Positions 6,031 through 13,716 are shown, counted from the stretch's first letter. The stretch is 19,196 bases of DNA from an uncultured Candidatus Saccharibacteria bacterium (GCA_947427985.1 CANEKB010000012.1:1-19196); one strand, 5' to 3'. Program-made: numbers and translations. The notes: generated by a model from the sequence alone, not told the origin.

Positions 6031-6611
6031 TCGCTCATCTTGCTGGTACCGTCACCGAAAAATTCATGAACTCGATCATCGTCGATGTTCATGGTGTTGG
6101 TTACGAACTAACAATTTCCACACCCGACTCAGAACAGACTAACCTCCACGATGAAGTGAAATTTTACACCTATCATTCCGTGCGCGAGAACGCCGAAGAC
6201 CTCTATGGTTTTCTTAGCCTGGCCGCAAAGAAACTCTTCGAAATGCTAATTTCCGTCAATGGAGTTGGGCCAAAGGCTGCGATGGCAATTCTTAGCCTAG
6301 GTTCAGCCGAAGATGTACGTAATGCTATCGCTAATACCGATGCCGCTTTTATCTCTAAAGCCTCCGGAGTGGGTAAAAAATCCGCCGAACGCGTCATTGT
6401 CGATCTTCGCGATAAAGTCGGGCAACCTAGCCATTATGGCGCAACTGAGACGAAGTTTAGTCTAGCTAATAACACCGCCCCCGACGACGAAGCGCTCGAT
6501 GCCCTCATTGCTTTAGGGTTCCCACTCAAAGAGGCCACTGCCGCGTTAGCCGAAGTCGATCCAGCGCACTCTGTCGAAGAGAGAATTAGGCTTGCACTTA
6601 AACAGCGCTGA
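6027..6611 (+). CDS. ruvA: Holliday junction branch migration protein RuvA
   Basis: A 194-aa protein starting MIAHLAGTV; the longer upstream frame runs through the preceding gene and is not real. The N-terminal OB-fold contains VDVHGVGYELTI. The two helix-hairpin-helix motifs are LISVNGVGPKAAMAIL and ISKASGVGKKSAERVI. The C-terminal RuvB-contacting domain contains EALDALIALGFPLKEA. RuvA tetramers hold the Holliday junction for RuvB-driven migration and RuvC cleavage. It starts within the stop of the small secreted protein gene (ATGA overlap). Confidence 0.96.
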   Translation: MIAHLAGTVTEKFMNSIIVDVHGVGYELTISTPDSEQTNLHDEVKFYTYHSVRENAEDLYGFLSLAAKKLFEMLISVNGVGPKAAMAILSLGSAEDVRNAIANTDAAFISKASGVGKKSAERVIVDLRDKVGQPSHYGATETKFSLANNTAPDDEALDALIALGFPLKEATAALAEVDPAHSVEERIRLALKQR

Positions 6612-6627
6612 TGATACCCATATTTTA

Positions 6628-6656
6628 TTGACTTTTTAAACTATCTGTGCTATAAT
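6628..6656 (+). promoter_or_regulatory. Sigma70-type promoter upstream of rplS
   Basis: TTGACT (6628-6633), a 17-base spacer, then TGC-TATAAT (-10 at 6651-6656) within TCTGTGCTATAAT, a motif repeated at the promoters near 8353, 10097 and 11062. Predicted +1 is about 6663, giving a ~105-nt leader. Confidence 0.8.
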
Positions 6657-6667
6657 AGAAAGGTAGG

Positions 6668-6723
6668 TCTAGTTTTGACTTAATTTTTATTAGATTTCGG
6701 TTTATACCCTTCTCAAAACTAGA
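6668..6723 (+). promoter_or_regulatory. Perfect 11-bp inverted repeat in the rplS leader
   Basis: TCTAGTTTTGA (6668-6678) and TCAAAACTAGA (6713-6723) are exact complements around 34 bases. It sits in the leader from the distal promoter. Autoregulatory L19 leaders are known in other bacteria, so it could be a ribosomal-protein-binding hairpin; I cannot match it to a specific family. Confidence 0.5.
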
Positions 6724-6732
6724 AAAATATGC

Positions 6733-6738
6733 TAAAAT
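6733..6738 (+). promoter_or_regulatory. Possible second, proximal -10 for rplS
   Basis: TATGC-TAAAAT just after the inverted repeat would start transcription at about 6745, giving a short leader that keeps only the AAAGG ribosome binding site. No clear -35 is seen. Confidence 0.4.
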
Positions 6739-6767
6739 GGAAAAAGTTGTAATATAAAGGTTAAAAT

Positions 6768-7229
6768 ATGAGTTCGATTGATTTGAAAAAAATTGGCGAC
6801 GCCCAGAAGAAAACTGCTGTGGTTGATGTTCGCTCGGGCGACACCGTTCGTGTCACTCAAAAAATTAAAGAAGGCGAGAAATTCCGCTCGCAGGTATTTG
6901 AGGGTGTAGTTATCCGTACTGATCGTAAGGATTCGCATACCGCTCGCATTACCGTCCGCAAAGTCGCTTCGGGCGTCGGTGTCGAGAAATCTTTCTTGAT
7001 TCATAATCCTCTAGTTGAAAAAATTGAAATTATTCACCGCGCCAAAGTTCGTCGCAAAAATCTTTCCTTCTTGCGTGAGCGCTCTGGTAAGTCGGCTCGC
7101 TTGGCCAATAAGGCTTTCGATCGAATCGCCGTCAACACTCTTACTGACGTAAAAGAAGCTGCAGAAAAAGCTGAAGCTGTTACCGAAAAAGTCGAAGCTA
7201 AAGCTGAAGAGGTAGCTAAAGCTGAGTAA
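6768..7229 (+). CDS. rplS: Ribosomal protein bL19 with C-terminal extension
   Basis: A 153-aa protein. The core (about 1-120) has the L19 signatures VRSGDTVRVTQKIKEG, FEGVVI, ITVRKVASGVGVEKSF and an IHRAKVRRKNLSFLRER end. L19 lies at the 30S-50S interface. The family is usually ~115 aa; here a Lys/Ala/Glu-rich helical tail (about 125-153) is added. AAAGG precedes the ATG at suitable distance. The rnhB-yraN fusion follows five bases after the stop, so they form one operon, a gene order common in bacteria. Confidence 0.95.
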   Translation: MSSIDLKKIGDAQKKTAVVDVRSGDTVRVTQKIKEGEKFRSQVFEGVVIRTDRKDSHTARITVRKVASGVGVEKSFLIHNPLVEKIEIIHRAKVRRKNLSFLRERSGKSARLANKAFDRIAVNTLTDVKEAAEKAEAVTEKVEAKAEEVAKAE

Positions 7230-7233
7230 AATT

Positions 7234-8268
7234 TTGCTCGGCATTGATGAAGTCGGACGCGGCCCCTGGGCGGGTCCGCTTGTCGTAGGCGCAGTTGTCC
7301 TTGGGCTAGACTTTGATCCCGAGATTCGCAACCAACTAACCGACTCAAAGAAGCTAAGCGCTAAAAAACGTCAAGAACTCAATACGACAATCCTTGAGCA
7401 AGCCGCCGCGACTGGACTAGGGTGGGTTTCCGCTAAAGAAGTCGACCGTCACGGTCTTGGGCCAGCACTAAAACTTGCTGCTCGCCGCGCAGTTAAACAA
7501 GTTCTGGCTACTTGCAAAGAAACGAACCTCAAGTTTGACGAAATCGTCATCGATGGCACGATTAGCCTACTTAATGATACCCCGCTTGCAGACAAGGTTA
7601 CTCTCCTAAAAAAGGCCGACCTCTTAATAAAAGAAGTTTCGGCTGCCTCAATTATCGCAAAAGTTGCCCGCGACCAATATATGATCGAACTAAGTGAAAA
7701 ATATCCCGGTTATGGTTTTGAAAACCACGTTGGTTATGGCACCGCTACACACCAAGCCGCCCTGCGCAAACTTGGCCCATGCGTGGAGCATCGTCGCTCC
7801 TTTCGCCCTATCCAAACCATTTTACAGGAACGAGGTCTGCATGCGAACGAGATATCAATAGAGAGCCAGACAGCCAATGTCGCTGCCCACCTCAAAAGTC
7901 CCGGCTCCAACACGAAGACTTGCACTACTGTTATTGGCCAAACCGCCGAAGAAATTGTTGCCGATTATCTCCGTACTCATGAACACCAAATTATCACCCA
8001 AAACTGTAAGACTAAAACTTACGAAATCGACCTAATTTCGGCGTTTGAACAAACTGTCTTCTTTACCGAAGTAAAATATCGCAAAAACTCCCACCATGGT
8101 GGAGCACTCGCCAGTATCACGGCCCAGAAACAAGCCCAAATGCGCTACGCCGCCACTGCCTTTCTCGCCAGTCATCCAGAATACAAAAACTATAAAATTA
8201 AGCTAGCAGCCGCTGCTGTCACGGGGTCAGATTTTACGCTTCAAGACTGGTTCGAGTTAACAGAATAA
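7234..8268 (+). CDS. rnhB: Fused RNase HII - YraN (UPF0102) protein
   Basis: A 344-aa protein with a TTG start. Residues 1-205 are RNase HII: GIDEVGRGPWAGP (D5, E6), VIDGT (D107), KKADLLIKEVSAASIIAKVARD (D129), then GYGTATHQAALRKLGP and HRRSF. It cleaves RNA in RNA-DNA hybrids, including single misincorporated ribonucleotides. Residues ~234-344 are a complete YraN/UPF0102 domain: IGQTAEEIVADYL, YEIDLIS (E264, D266) and FFTEVKYR (E279, K281), the restriction-endonuclease-like catalytic pattern. The two genes are often neighbours; here they are one frame joined by a Ser/Thr/Asn-rich linker (~206-233). ATT at 7231 is a possible alternative start. Confidence 0.92.
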   Translation: MLGIDEVGRGPWAGPLVVGAVVLGLDFDPEIRNQLTDSKKLSAKKRQELNTTILEQAAATGLGWVSAKEVDRHGLGPALKLAARRAVKQVLATCKETNLKFDEIVIDGTISLLNDTPLADKVTLLKKADLLIKEVSAASIIAKVARDQYMIELSEKYPGYGFENHVGYGTATHQAALRKLGPCVEHRRSFRPIQTILQERGLHANEISIESQTANVAAHLKSPGSNTKTCTTVIGQTAEEIVADYLRTHEHQIITQNCKTKTYEIDLISAFEQTVFFTEVKYRKNSHHGGALASITAQKQAQMRYAATAFLASHPEYKNYKIKLAAAAVTGSDFTLQDWFELTE

Positions 8269-8329
8269 CGCACCCACCGCTTCAACAAGGGGGAATTTAT
8301 CTCGGGCATTATCAAATCCAAAAGTCAAC

Positions 8330-8358
8330 TAGACATGCACGCACATCTGTGCTATAAT
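8330..8358 (+). promoter_or_regulatory. Sigma70-type promoter for HAD gene
   Basis: TAGACA (8330-8335), a 17-base spacer, then TGC-TATAAT (8353-8358). Predicted +1 is about 8365, giving a leader of ~33 nt with AGGG before the ATG at 8398. Confidence 0.75.
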
Positions 8359-8397
8359 ACTAGAACAAGGTGGGCATAATTCTAAATAGAGGGAAGC

Positions 8398-9813
8398 ATG
8401 CCGCAAATCTATAACCAGATAGCTAAAAGGATGAGAGAGGATCACCTCCAAAGCTTAACTTTGGATATTTTTGATACGGTTTTGCTTTATCGCTACTGGC
8501 CTGAACAGCAACATACAATCAAAGTCGCAAAGAAATGGCGCGAAAGCTTGACGGACCTGCTCGGCGTCGATCTTTCGTCGCTCGAACTCATCGAGTGGTA
8601 TGAGTTTACTCAGCACGAGCTAAACTATCTCCATAGCGCAAAAGGCGTCAATAATTTCGTAACCGATTACGAGAGCCGTTTTTCGCAAATGATTGATTTT
8701 ATCACCGAGCGTTACAACCTAGAACTCGACGATAGCAAACGTACGCTCATTCATCAGACCATGCTCCGAGACCAACTTCAGGCCACCGTCGAGATTCTAA
8801 AGCCTAACACCACACTCATCCATGCCGTCGCCGAACTTAAAAAGGCCCTACCAGAGCTCAAGGCATACTTCATTACCGACGAGCCATATAGTCGCGACCA
8901 AATCCAATATTTCCTTGATTTCTTCAAGATCGACATTTTCAACAGTGGTGTTAGCAGTGTAAATTGCCAAGCCCATAAAAGCGACGGCAGCCTCTACCGT
9001 AAAATTGTCAGTGATCAGCTTTTTGGAACCGACTTCCAGTTGCAGAGTAATCTACATATTGGCGATAGTCGCCGCTCAGACATTCTTCCTGTTCGTAAAC
9101 TTAGCGGTCAAGCCCTTCATTACCGTCCTATTCGCGCGCGCAGCCTACGAACATTAGCCGGCAAAATCGATGCCCTAGTTAAGCTCCAGCCTCCGATCGA
9201 CCTCTTTGGTGATCGTCGCTCAGCTGAGCTTTCTCGACTTGGTTTTATGGCTAAGAATTTTCCTGAACAAGCTTTCTTAGTCACTTCCGAAAAAGCTGAC
9301 GAGATCAAATTTCAAGGTATTACGCTTTTGCCACAAAGCTTTTCCAACCCAAATATCATCACAGCACCAAACCTCAATCAGAAAAACCTCACTGCTGCGC
9401 TAATCTGGCTACTCGTAAGCCGACCCGATCAACGGTGGAATCTTCGTGCAATTGCTAGCCTGATTTTAGCTCTGGACGATCCTAAAGCCAAATATTCTAA
9501 GCTGGAGCAGCGTCGTCATATTTATGAATTTTGTTTCGGTACAGAATACCCCATTAGCGATCTAATTATGAAAAACCGTACCGACGAAGAGTTCTTAGAG
9601 GCTTTCTTGCAAGATTTTATCACCGCCGATTCACGCTATACTGAACATTTGCGCGAAGCTTATGCCTCTGCCGCCAGTTTTCTCCCTCGGAGCGACTCCG
9701 CCGTTACGATCGTCGATACCGATTCTCGCCAGAATACTGCTCGTCTTTTTGCCGAATTCGCCCATCTACACGGCCTAACAAACCCATTCTCTGGTTTTAC
9801 CATTTCGAAATAG
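8398..9813 (+). CDS. HAD-superfamily hydrolase-like protein (COG5610-like)
   Basis: A 471-aa protein. HAD motif I is LDIFDT (D23 nucleophile, D26), motif II FITDEP (T160), the motif III lysine is about K194, and motif IV is IGDSRRSDI (222-229). The FDIFDTLLL-type motif followed by a Pro and an insert before motif II resembles the HAD proteins found in capsule/surface polysaccharide loci (COG5610), so a phosphatase role in glycan metabolism is possible; the substrate is unknown. The C-terminal ~200 residues are not recognised. A single ATG is preceded by GAGGGAAG. The minus-strand cassette's 3' block starts only 9 bases after the stop codon. Confidence 0.7.
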   Translation: MPQIYNQIAKRMREDHLQSLTLDIFDTVLLYRYWPEQQHTIKVAKKWRESLTDLLGVDLSSLELIEWYEFTQHELNYLHSAKGVNNFVTDYESRFSQMIDFITERYNLELDDSKRTLIHQTMLRDQLQATVEILKPNTTLIHAVAELKKALPELKAYFITDEPYSRDQIQYFLDFFKIDIFNSGVSSVNCQAHKSDGSLYRKIVSDQLFGTDFQLQSNLHIGDSRRSDILPVRKLSGQALHYRPIRARSLRTLAGKIDALVKLQPPIDLFGDRRSAELSRLGFMAKNFPEQAFLVTSEKADEIKFQGITLLPQSFSNPNIITAPNLNQKNLTAALIWLLVSRPDQRWNLRAIASLILALDDPKAKYSKLEQRRHIYEFCFGTEYPISDLIMKNRTDEEFLEAFLQDFITADSRYTEHLREAYASAASFLPRSDSAVTIVDTDSRQNTARLFAEFAHLHGLTNPFSGFTISK

Positions 9814-9821
9814 ATTTTGCA

Positions 9822-9864
9822 TTCATCCTCCCTATGATTACTCTATGGCTAGACAACGGAGGGA
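9822..9864 (-). repeat. Conserved 3' block of cassette (copy 3)
   Basis: Same block as at 1657-1699, with ATCATAGGGAGG after the stop instead of ATCAAGGGAGG. It directly abuts the 3' end of the HAD gene. Confidence 0.9.
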
Positions 9865-10059
9865 GTGTCCCCAGTATCGCCCAGTTACAAAATTTGGTAC
9901 AGAAACCGTGGCAGCGATTTGTAGGCTTCCTCCGCCAGTCGGTGTAGTAGCAGATCCCCAGAAGAAGCTTGATTGCCCAGCATACAATACGGCACTACCA
10001 TAATATATACCATAAAATGTTCGGTCATATCCGCTTGTGTGCCCGCTGCGGACGAAGAA
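9838..10059 (-). other. Silent variable cassette, solo (FISUMP C-terminal segment)
   Basis: Minus-strand frame of 73 codons starting FFVRSGHTSGYDRTF, with FYGIYYGS and SSFFWGSAT in the middle and RYWGHSLRCLAIE-stop at the end. This is the only unpaired cassette here: there is no partner on the other side of its 5' core (CCCGCTGCGGACGAAGAA on plus). Instead a strong promoter of the next gene begins about 15 bases away, pointing the other way. No start codon or ribosome binding site heads it. It is convergent with the HAD gene, so it should be transcriptionally silent in the sense direction. Confidence 0.85.
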
Positions 10060-10073
10060 AATTTACCTAGCTA

Positions 10074-10102
10074 TTGACAAAATAAGCTATCTGTGCTACA
10101 AT
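10074..10102 (+). promoter_or_regulatory. Consensus sigma70 promoter
   Basis: TTGACA (10074-10079), a 17-base spacer, then TGC-TACAAT (10097-10102). Predicted +1 is about 10109, giving a ~139-nt leader before the ATG at 10248. This is a perfect -35 plus extended -10, so strong expression is expected. Confidence 0.85.
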
Positions 10103-10247
10103 ATGAAGAGTACCTTAATATGCTGCTTGTGTTTCCCATGCCCAGGATGCAAGTTGAGTTCAATTTCGGAAGTCAGCTATCACCCTGCGGCATGGTAAAA
10201 TCGCTATCGCCGAAGGACAATATATTTTTGGAAAAGGAGCCACTATC

Positions 10248-10940
10248 ATGAAGATCCTGGACACCACTATCTGCGGTAGCAACCGCGAGCTGCTGAAGGC
10301 CGTCGTGGACGACCTCGAACTCCTGACCAGCAAGCACCCCACTTCCATCGAGAACGGTTGGCACGCCATCATCAGTATGCATCGAAACGGCGAAGCTAAG
10401 CCTTACTTCCGGGCTGACATGCAGGCTGACCAAGGAGGAGGTAATTTCGCTATCGCCAAGCAACGCACCCTGGAGCAGTTTTCCGATCTGTCCGCCACCG
10501 GCACTGAAGACCTGGCGGCTTTTCGGAATCGCCTGGAGCGCTACTTCGACAACCTTTCGGGGCAACGAAAGGCACTCTTCAAAAGTATCCTGGATGAGAT
10601 GTACCGTTTTGACCACATCGAACAAATGTCTTCGATAGTAATCAATGCCCTGCGCGACTACGGTTTAACCGCCTATCTGGGCGCCATCCGTGTCCCCTAC
10701 CGTGATCGGACCATCACCGAGAGTGGCGCGGTCGATTCCCATGATGGCACCATTGAGATTGTCTTCAGCGGAGCAAAGGCCTGGCAAGATTTAATCTTCT
10801 GTGGCTTTATGCTGGATAACCTGCAGCGGGCGCTTAAGCGACTCTGGAAGTATGATTCCGTCACGTTGCAGCTGGACGACCTGAAAAAGGACCAGCAGTG
10901 CGGAATGGTGCTCTCCCTCATAGGCATCGAAGAGACCTGA
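10248..10940 (+). CDS. Unrecognised 230-aa protein, GC-rich codon use
   Basis: The product starts MKILDTTICGSNRELL and is soluble, with no signal peptide or membrane segment. The mid-part (about 85-125) looks helical and charged (RLERYFDNLSGQRKALFKSI), and the C-terminal half has mixed alpha/beta character. I do not recognise the family. GGAG lies before the ATG (AAAAGGAGCCACTATC). Codons lean to CTG, GGC, GCC, ACC and CGC, unlike neighbouring genes, which use more A/T-ending codons. It has its own consensus promoter, a long leader and a terminator nearly identical to that of the next gene, so it is a self-contained unit. Recent transfer or strong expression bias could explain the codon use; I cannot separate the two. 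Confidence 0.75.
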   Translation: MKILDTTICGSNRELLKAVVDDLELLTSKHPTSIENGWHAIISMHRNGEAKPYFRADMQADQGGGNFAIAKQRTLEQFSDLSATGTEDLAAFRNRLERYFDNLSGQRKALFKSILDEMYRFDHIEQMSSIVINALRDYGLTAYLGAIRVPYRDRTITESGAVDSHDGTIEIVFSGAKAWQDLIFCGFMLDNLQRALKRLWKYDSVTLQLDDLKKDQQCGMVLSLIGIEET

Positions 10941-10980
10941 GATCTGAGAGCCGAAAGTTACACAAAACAGCATTATTTTT

Positions 10981-11013
10981 AGCCCCGAGCTTTATGCCCG
11001 GGGCTAACTTTTT
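10981..11013 (+). terminator. Rho-independent terminator (twin A)
   Basis: Stem AGCCCCG...CGGGGCT with loop around TTTAT, followed by AACTTTTT. Thirty-one bases, from CCCCGAGC to CTTTTT, are identical to the terminator at 12600-12631. Confidence 0.9.
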
Positions 11014-11038
11014 GTCTGAAGCTGTTTTTTCAAAGTTA

Positions 11039-11067
11039 TTGACAAAAAACAAAATCTGTGCTACAAT
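11039..11067 (+). promoter_or_regulatory. Consensus sigma70 promoter
   Basis: TTGACA (11039-11044), a 17-base spacer, then TGC-TACAAT (11062-11067). Predicted +1 is about 11074. It matches the promoter at 10074-10102, including AATCTGTGCTACAAT versus TATCTGTGCTACAAT. Confidence 0.85.
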
Positions 11068-11073
11068 TTAGAA

Positions 11074-11350
11074 ATGGGGATTAAATCACGAAATATGTTT
11101 TTCTAGTCCCTAGAAAAGGAGTATTGCTAAAACAATACTCCAAGCTTAACTTAGTGGCCAAACAAACGCCACTAATGTACCTTTACAGCTAATAGATTCA
11201 TTCGTACTCAAAGCTCACGATAGGTTTATTGTGCAGACCGCTTATTTTTAATCTTATCAACCAAAATCGGAGGATTTAAGATAGCCGATCTGCGCAATAA
11301 CTCTGTTGCGTAAATTTTTGAGCGCGAATAGCGCAGAAAGGCGGATTCCT
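11074..11350 (+). promoter_or_regulatory. Long, highly structured 5' leader
   Basis: The ~277-nt leader contains a string of hairpins: TTTTCTAG/CTAGAAAA (11099-11117), GGAGTATTG/CAATACTCC (11118-11141), AGTGGC/GCCACT (about 11154-11173), TTGTGCAGA (from 11229) with TCTGCGCAA (to about 11297), and a small GCGC-GAATA-GCGC stem just before AAAGGCGG. No long peptide is encoded. The arrangement suggests post-transcriptional control (riboregulator or protein-binding leader) or RNA stabilisation; no known riboswitch class is recognised. Confidence 0.55.
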
Positions 11351-12577
11351 ATGGAAACCAACATTCGTTCTAACCTCAGATACTACCTGCAAAGCCCCAA
11401 CTCCCGCGAAGCCCGTGCCTTTTTTGAGGGCGCTCGGTCTATGATGACCGCCCTTCAGCTGGCTCCGGCCAGTGACTACCCCAGCATACTCTCCACCAGC
11501 AACCAGCAGCACATCATTGCGCTCTTGGTTCAGAGCGATGAGCAGCAGCGGATGCGCCGGCGTAAGGACACCCAACAGATGCTGAAACTCTACACTGTGG
11601 ACAAGATGAGCGCCTTGGCCTTTATCTTCGATCTCCCCGGCATCAACATGTGGGGGCAGGCCATCGACAAAAACGGCGACCCACTGGAAGACAAAATGTT
11701 CCGCCCCCTGCCCGGCAAAACCCACGACGGCTGGCCCGATCGCAAGATCAAGCATCTCCATACTGGGGAAGAAATTTCCCGTTCCGAGTACTTGGCGCTG
11801 GACGAGTCCAATCAATGGGAGTACGACTATTGCCGCAATTTCTACCTCAACTTAAACGGCAAACCGTCCTTCCGCATCAGCAGCTCCGACCACTACATCA
11901 TGGAGGAGCTGATCCGTCAGAGCATTCTGATCGGGGACTCCGGAATCAACCGTCGCTTCCTGACGGAGATTCACTGCGACGCCGAGACCGAAACTGTCGG
12001 CCGGCTTTACGACTACCGGGATGTCATCATCAACACCTTGGATGAGCTGTACGAGAACACGCATTGCGCCAGCATCACTCCTATGCTTACCAGCCAGGCC
12101 AAATGTGGCTACATCAAGTCCGCTGGCCAACTCCTGATTGCTCAGATGCAATGGTTGACTACCGCCACCAAGATTCGGGATATCCTGCGGGTTGACCCCA
12201 GCGACATCCGCGCCTGGACCAAGCTGATTCAGATCTGCCGCACCGGCGGCGACAAGGAAGTGGCCGAGTTCGTCTCCTTCGACGATATCGCCAGCTACCA
12301 AAACGCCAACGGCGACCCACTCCCTGGCGCAATCTACAACGCCGGCGACAAGAAACACCCCTGGCAGATCGAAGCCCACTACGAAAACATGCCCGCCTGG
12401 AAGCAAAAGGATTACTTCCAGCACATCTTGGTCAATGTTCGCGTCCGCAATCGCCTGATTGGCATGTTGGACGGCATCATGACCCGCGAGGATCTGGATG
12501 CCGCCGATTTAAACCCTGGCGTCATGGAGGCTCTGCAGGAGCTCATCGATACCCTGGCCTCCGACGACAACGCCTAA
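11351..12577 (+). CDS. Unrecognised ~408-aa protein, GC-rich codon use
   Basis: The start at ATG 11351 (METNIRSNLRYYL) is preceded by AAAGGCGG at good spacing; an in-frame TTG 15 codons upstream has no ribosome binding site. The protein is soluble and mostly helical, with no signal peptide or membrane segment. Distinct stretches are RRRKDTQQMLKLYTVDKM, a W-rich segment near NMWGQAIDKNGD, and an acidic tail TREDLDAADLNPG...ASDDNA. I do not recognise a family or catalytic motif. Codon use is as GC-rich as in the 10248-10940 gene, and both share promoter and terminator design, so the two probably belong together functionally or by origin although their sequences are not evidently homologous. Confidence 0.75.
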   Translation: METNIRSNLRYYLQSPNSREARAFFEGARSMMTALQLAPASDYPSILSTSNQQHIIALLVQSDEQQRMRRRKDTQQMLKLYTVDKMSALAFIFDLPGINMWGQAIDKNGDPLEDKMFRPLPGKTHDGWPDRKIKHLHTGEEISRSEYLALDESNQWEYDYCRNFYLNLNGKPSFRISSSDHYIMEELIRQSILIGDSGINRRFLTEIHCDAETETVGRLYDYRDVIINTLDELYENTHCASITPMLTSQAKCGYIKSAGQLLIAQMQWLTTATKIRDILRVDPSDIRAWTKLIQICRTGGDKEVAEFVSFDDIASYQNANGDPLPGAIYNAGDKKHPWQIEAHYENMPAWKQKDYFQHILVNVRVRNRLIGMLDGIMTREDLDAADLNPGVMEALQELIDTLASDDNA

Positions 12578-12599
12578 TCTATTAGCAATTACCAAAACG

Positions 12600-12631
12600 G
12601 CCCCGAGCTTTATGCCCGGGGCTAACTTTTT
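12600..12631 (+). terminator. Rho-independent terminator (twin B)
   Basis: Stem GCCCC...GGGGC with AACTTTTT following; identical to twin A over 31 bases. It lies between convergent genes (the 408-aa gene and ychF). Confidence 0.9.
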
Positions 12632-12653
12632 ATTATCCTGCAAAACTGCCTAA

Positions 12654-13643
12654 TTATTTCGAAACATTGAACCGGAATTCGACTACGTCACCTTCTTGCA
12701 TGACGTAAGTCTTACCCTCGGTGCGGAGCTTACCTGCCGCCTTCACCGCCTGCTCCGAACCTAACTCCTTCAAATCGTTATACTTCATCACCTCGGCCGC
12801 GATGAACCCGCGCTGAAAATCCGTATGAATCGTCCCAGCCGCTTCGGGCGCCGTCGCACCTTGCTTAATCGTCCAGGCTCGTACCTCTTTCTTGCCGGCG
12901 GTCAGAAAACTCTGCAAACCCAGAGTCTCGTAAGCTGCTTTCACCAGCTCACCCAGCGCATCTTCTTCTACGCCATACTCTTTCAAAAATTCCTTCCGCT
13001 CCTCCGCCGACATGCCCGACATTTCCGACTCTAGTTTCGCGTTCACAAACACCGCCCGACTCGGCGCCACACTGCTAGCCAACTTTTCGCGCAGTTCTTT
13101 ATCCGCTAGCTGCTCTTCGTCCACGTTAAACATGTAGATCACTGGCTTGTCGGTCAGGTAGGGAATTGCCATGCTCGGATCATCTTTGCCGGCATTCTTC
13201 TTGCGTTTCGCTTCGACTTTTTCGCGAGTTTCGAGATCAGCTAGTTCCAGCTCAGTCTGAATCACCTCAATATCATGCTGCGGGTCCTTCGAACCTTCCG
13301 CCCGCACCACATCGCCATCCTTAAAAACCCGCACTACATGACAAATAATCTGGCACTCGCGAATGTGCGCCAAGAACTTATTGCCAAGCCCCTCACCTTT
13401 AGATGCCCCTTCAACCAATCCCGCAATGTCAACAAACTCCACCGTCGCCGGCACAACCTTCTCAGTATCGTACATCTTTGCTAACACGTCTAGGCGCTCA
13501 TCTGGCACCGGCACAACGCCAACATTCGGCTCAATCGTAGCGAAAGGATAATTCGCTGCCAAGGCACCCGCGTTGGTCAAAGCGTTAAATAAAGTCGATT
13601 TCCCAACGTTCGGGAGTCCTACAATGCCTACCTTTAAGTTCAA
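12654..13643 (-). CDS. ychF: Ribosome-binding ATPase YchF (OLA1)
   Basis: A 329-aa protein with P-loop GLPNVGKST (9-17), G3 DIAGL (72-76) and the YchF-type G4 NVDE (173-176, replacing NKxD and giving ATP preference). A coiled-coil insert (~130-152) precedes PSMAIPYLTDKP, and the C-terminal TGS-like domain ends TYVMQEGDVVEFRFNVSK. YchF binds ribosomes and is linked to stress and translation control. The start codon is TTG at 13643, preceded by AAAGGG; it gives MNLKVGIVGLPNVGKS, the expected N-terminus. The length is slightly below the usual ~363 aa, but all domains are present. Confidence 0.95.
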   Translation of the reverse strand: MNLKVGIVGLPNVGKSTLFNALTNAGALAANYPFATIEPNVGVVPVPDERLDVLAKMYDTEKVVPATVEFVDIAGLVEGASKGEGLGNKFLAHIRECQIICHVVRVFKDGDVVRAEGSKDPQHDIEVIQTELELADLETREKVEAKRKKNAGKDDPSMAIPYLTDKPVIYMFNVDEEQLADKELREKLASSVAPSRAVFVNAKLESEMSGMSAEERKEFLKEYGVEEDALGELVKAAYETLGLQSFLTAGKKEVRAWTIKQGATAPEAAGTIHTDFQRGFIAAEVMKYNDLKELGSEQAVKAAGKLRTEGKTYVMQEGDVVEFRFNVSK

Positions 13644-13674
13644 AACAACCCTTTCAATTCACTTTACAGATACA

Positions 13675-13680
13675 ATTATA
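13675..13680 (-). promoter_or_regulatory. -10 box of ychF
   Basis: TATAAT on the minus strand (ATTATA on plus); predicted +1 is about 13668, giving a ~25-nt leader carrying AAAGGG before the TTG start. Confidence 0.6.
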
Positions 13681-13716
13681 CCATACTTCGTAGAAATAAC
13701 TGCAGTGTCCCGAAAA

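Noticed and set aside
11306..11350. Upstream TTG start for the 408-aa gene
   Set aside because: No ribosome binding site, and the region is part of the structured leader including AAAGGCGG for ATG 11351.
11276..12424. Long minus-strand frames opposite the 408-aa gene
   Set aside because: They are mirror frames caused by GC-rich codons, with no promoter or ribosome binding site and no family resemblance.
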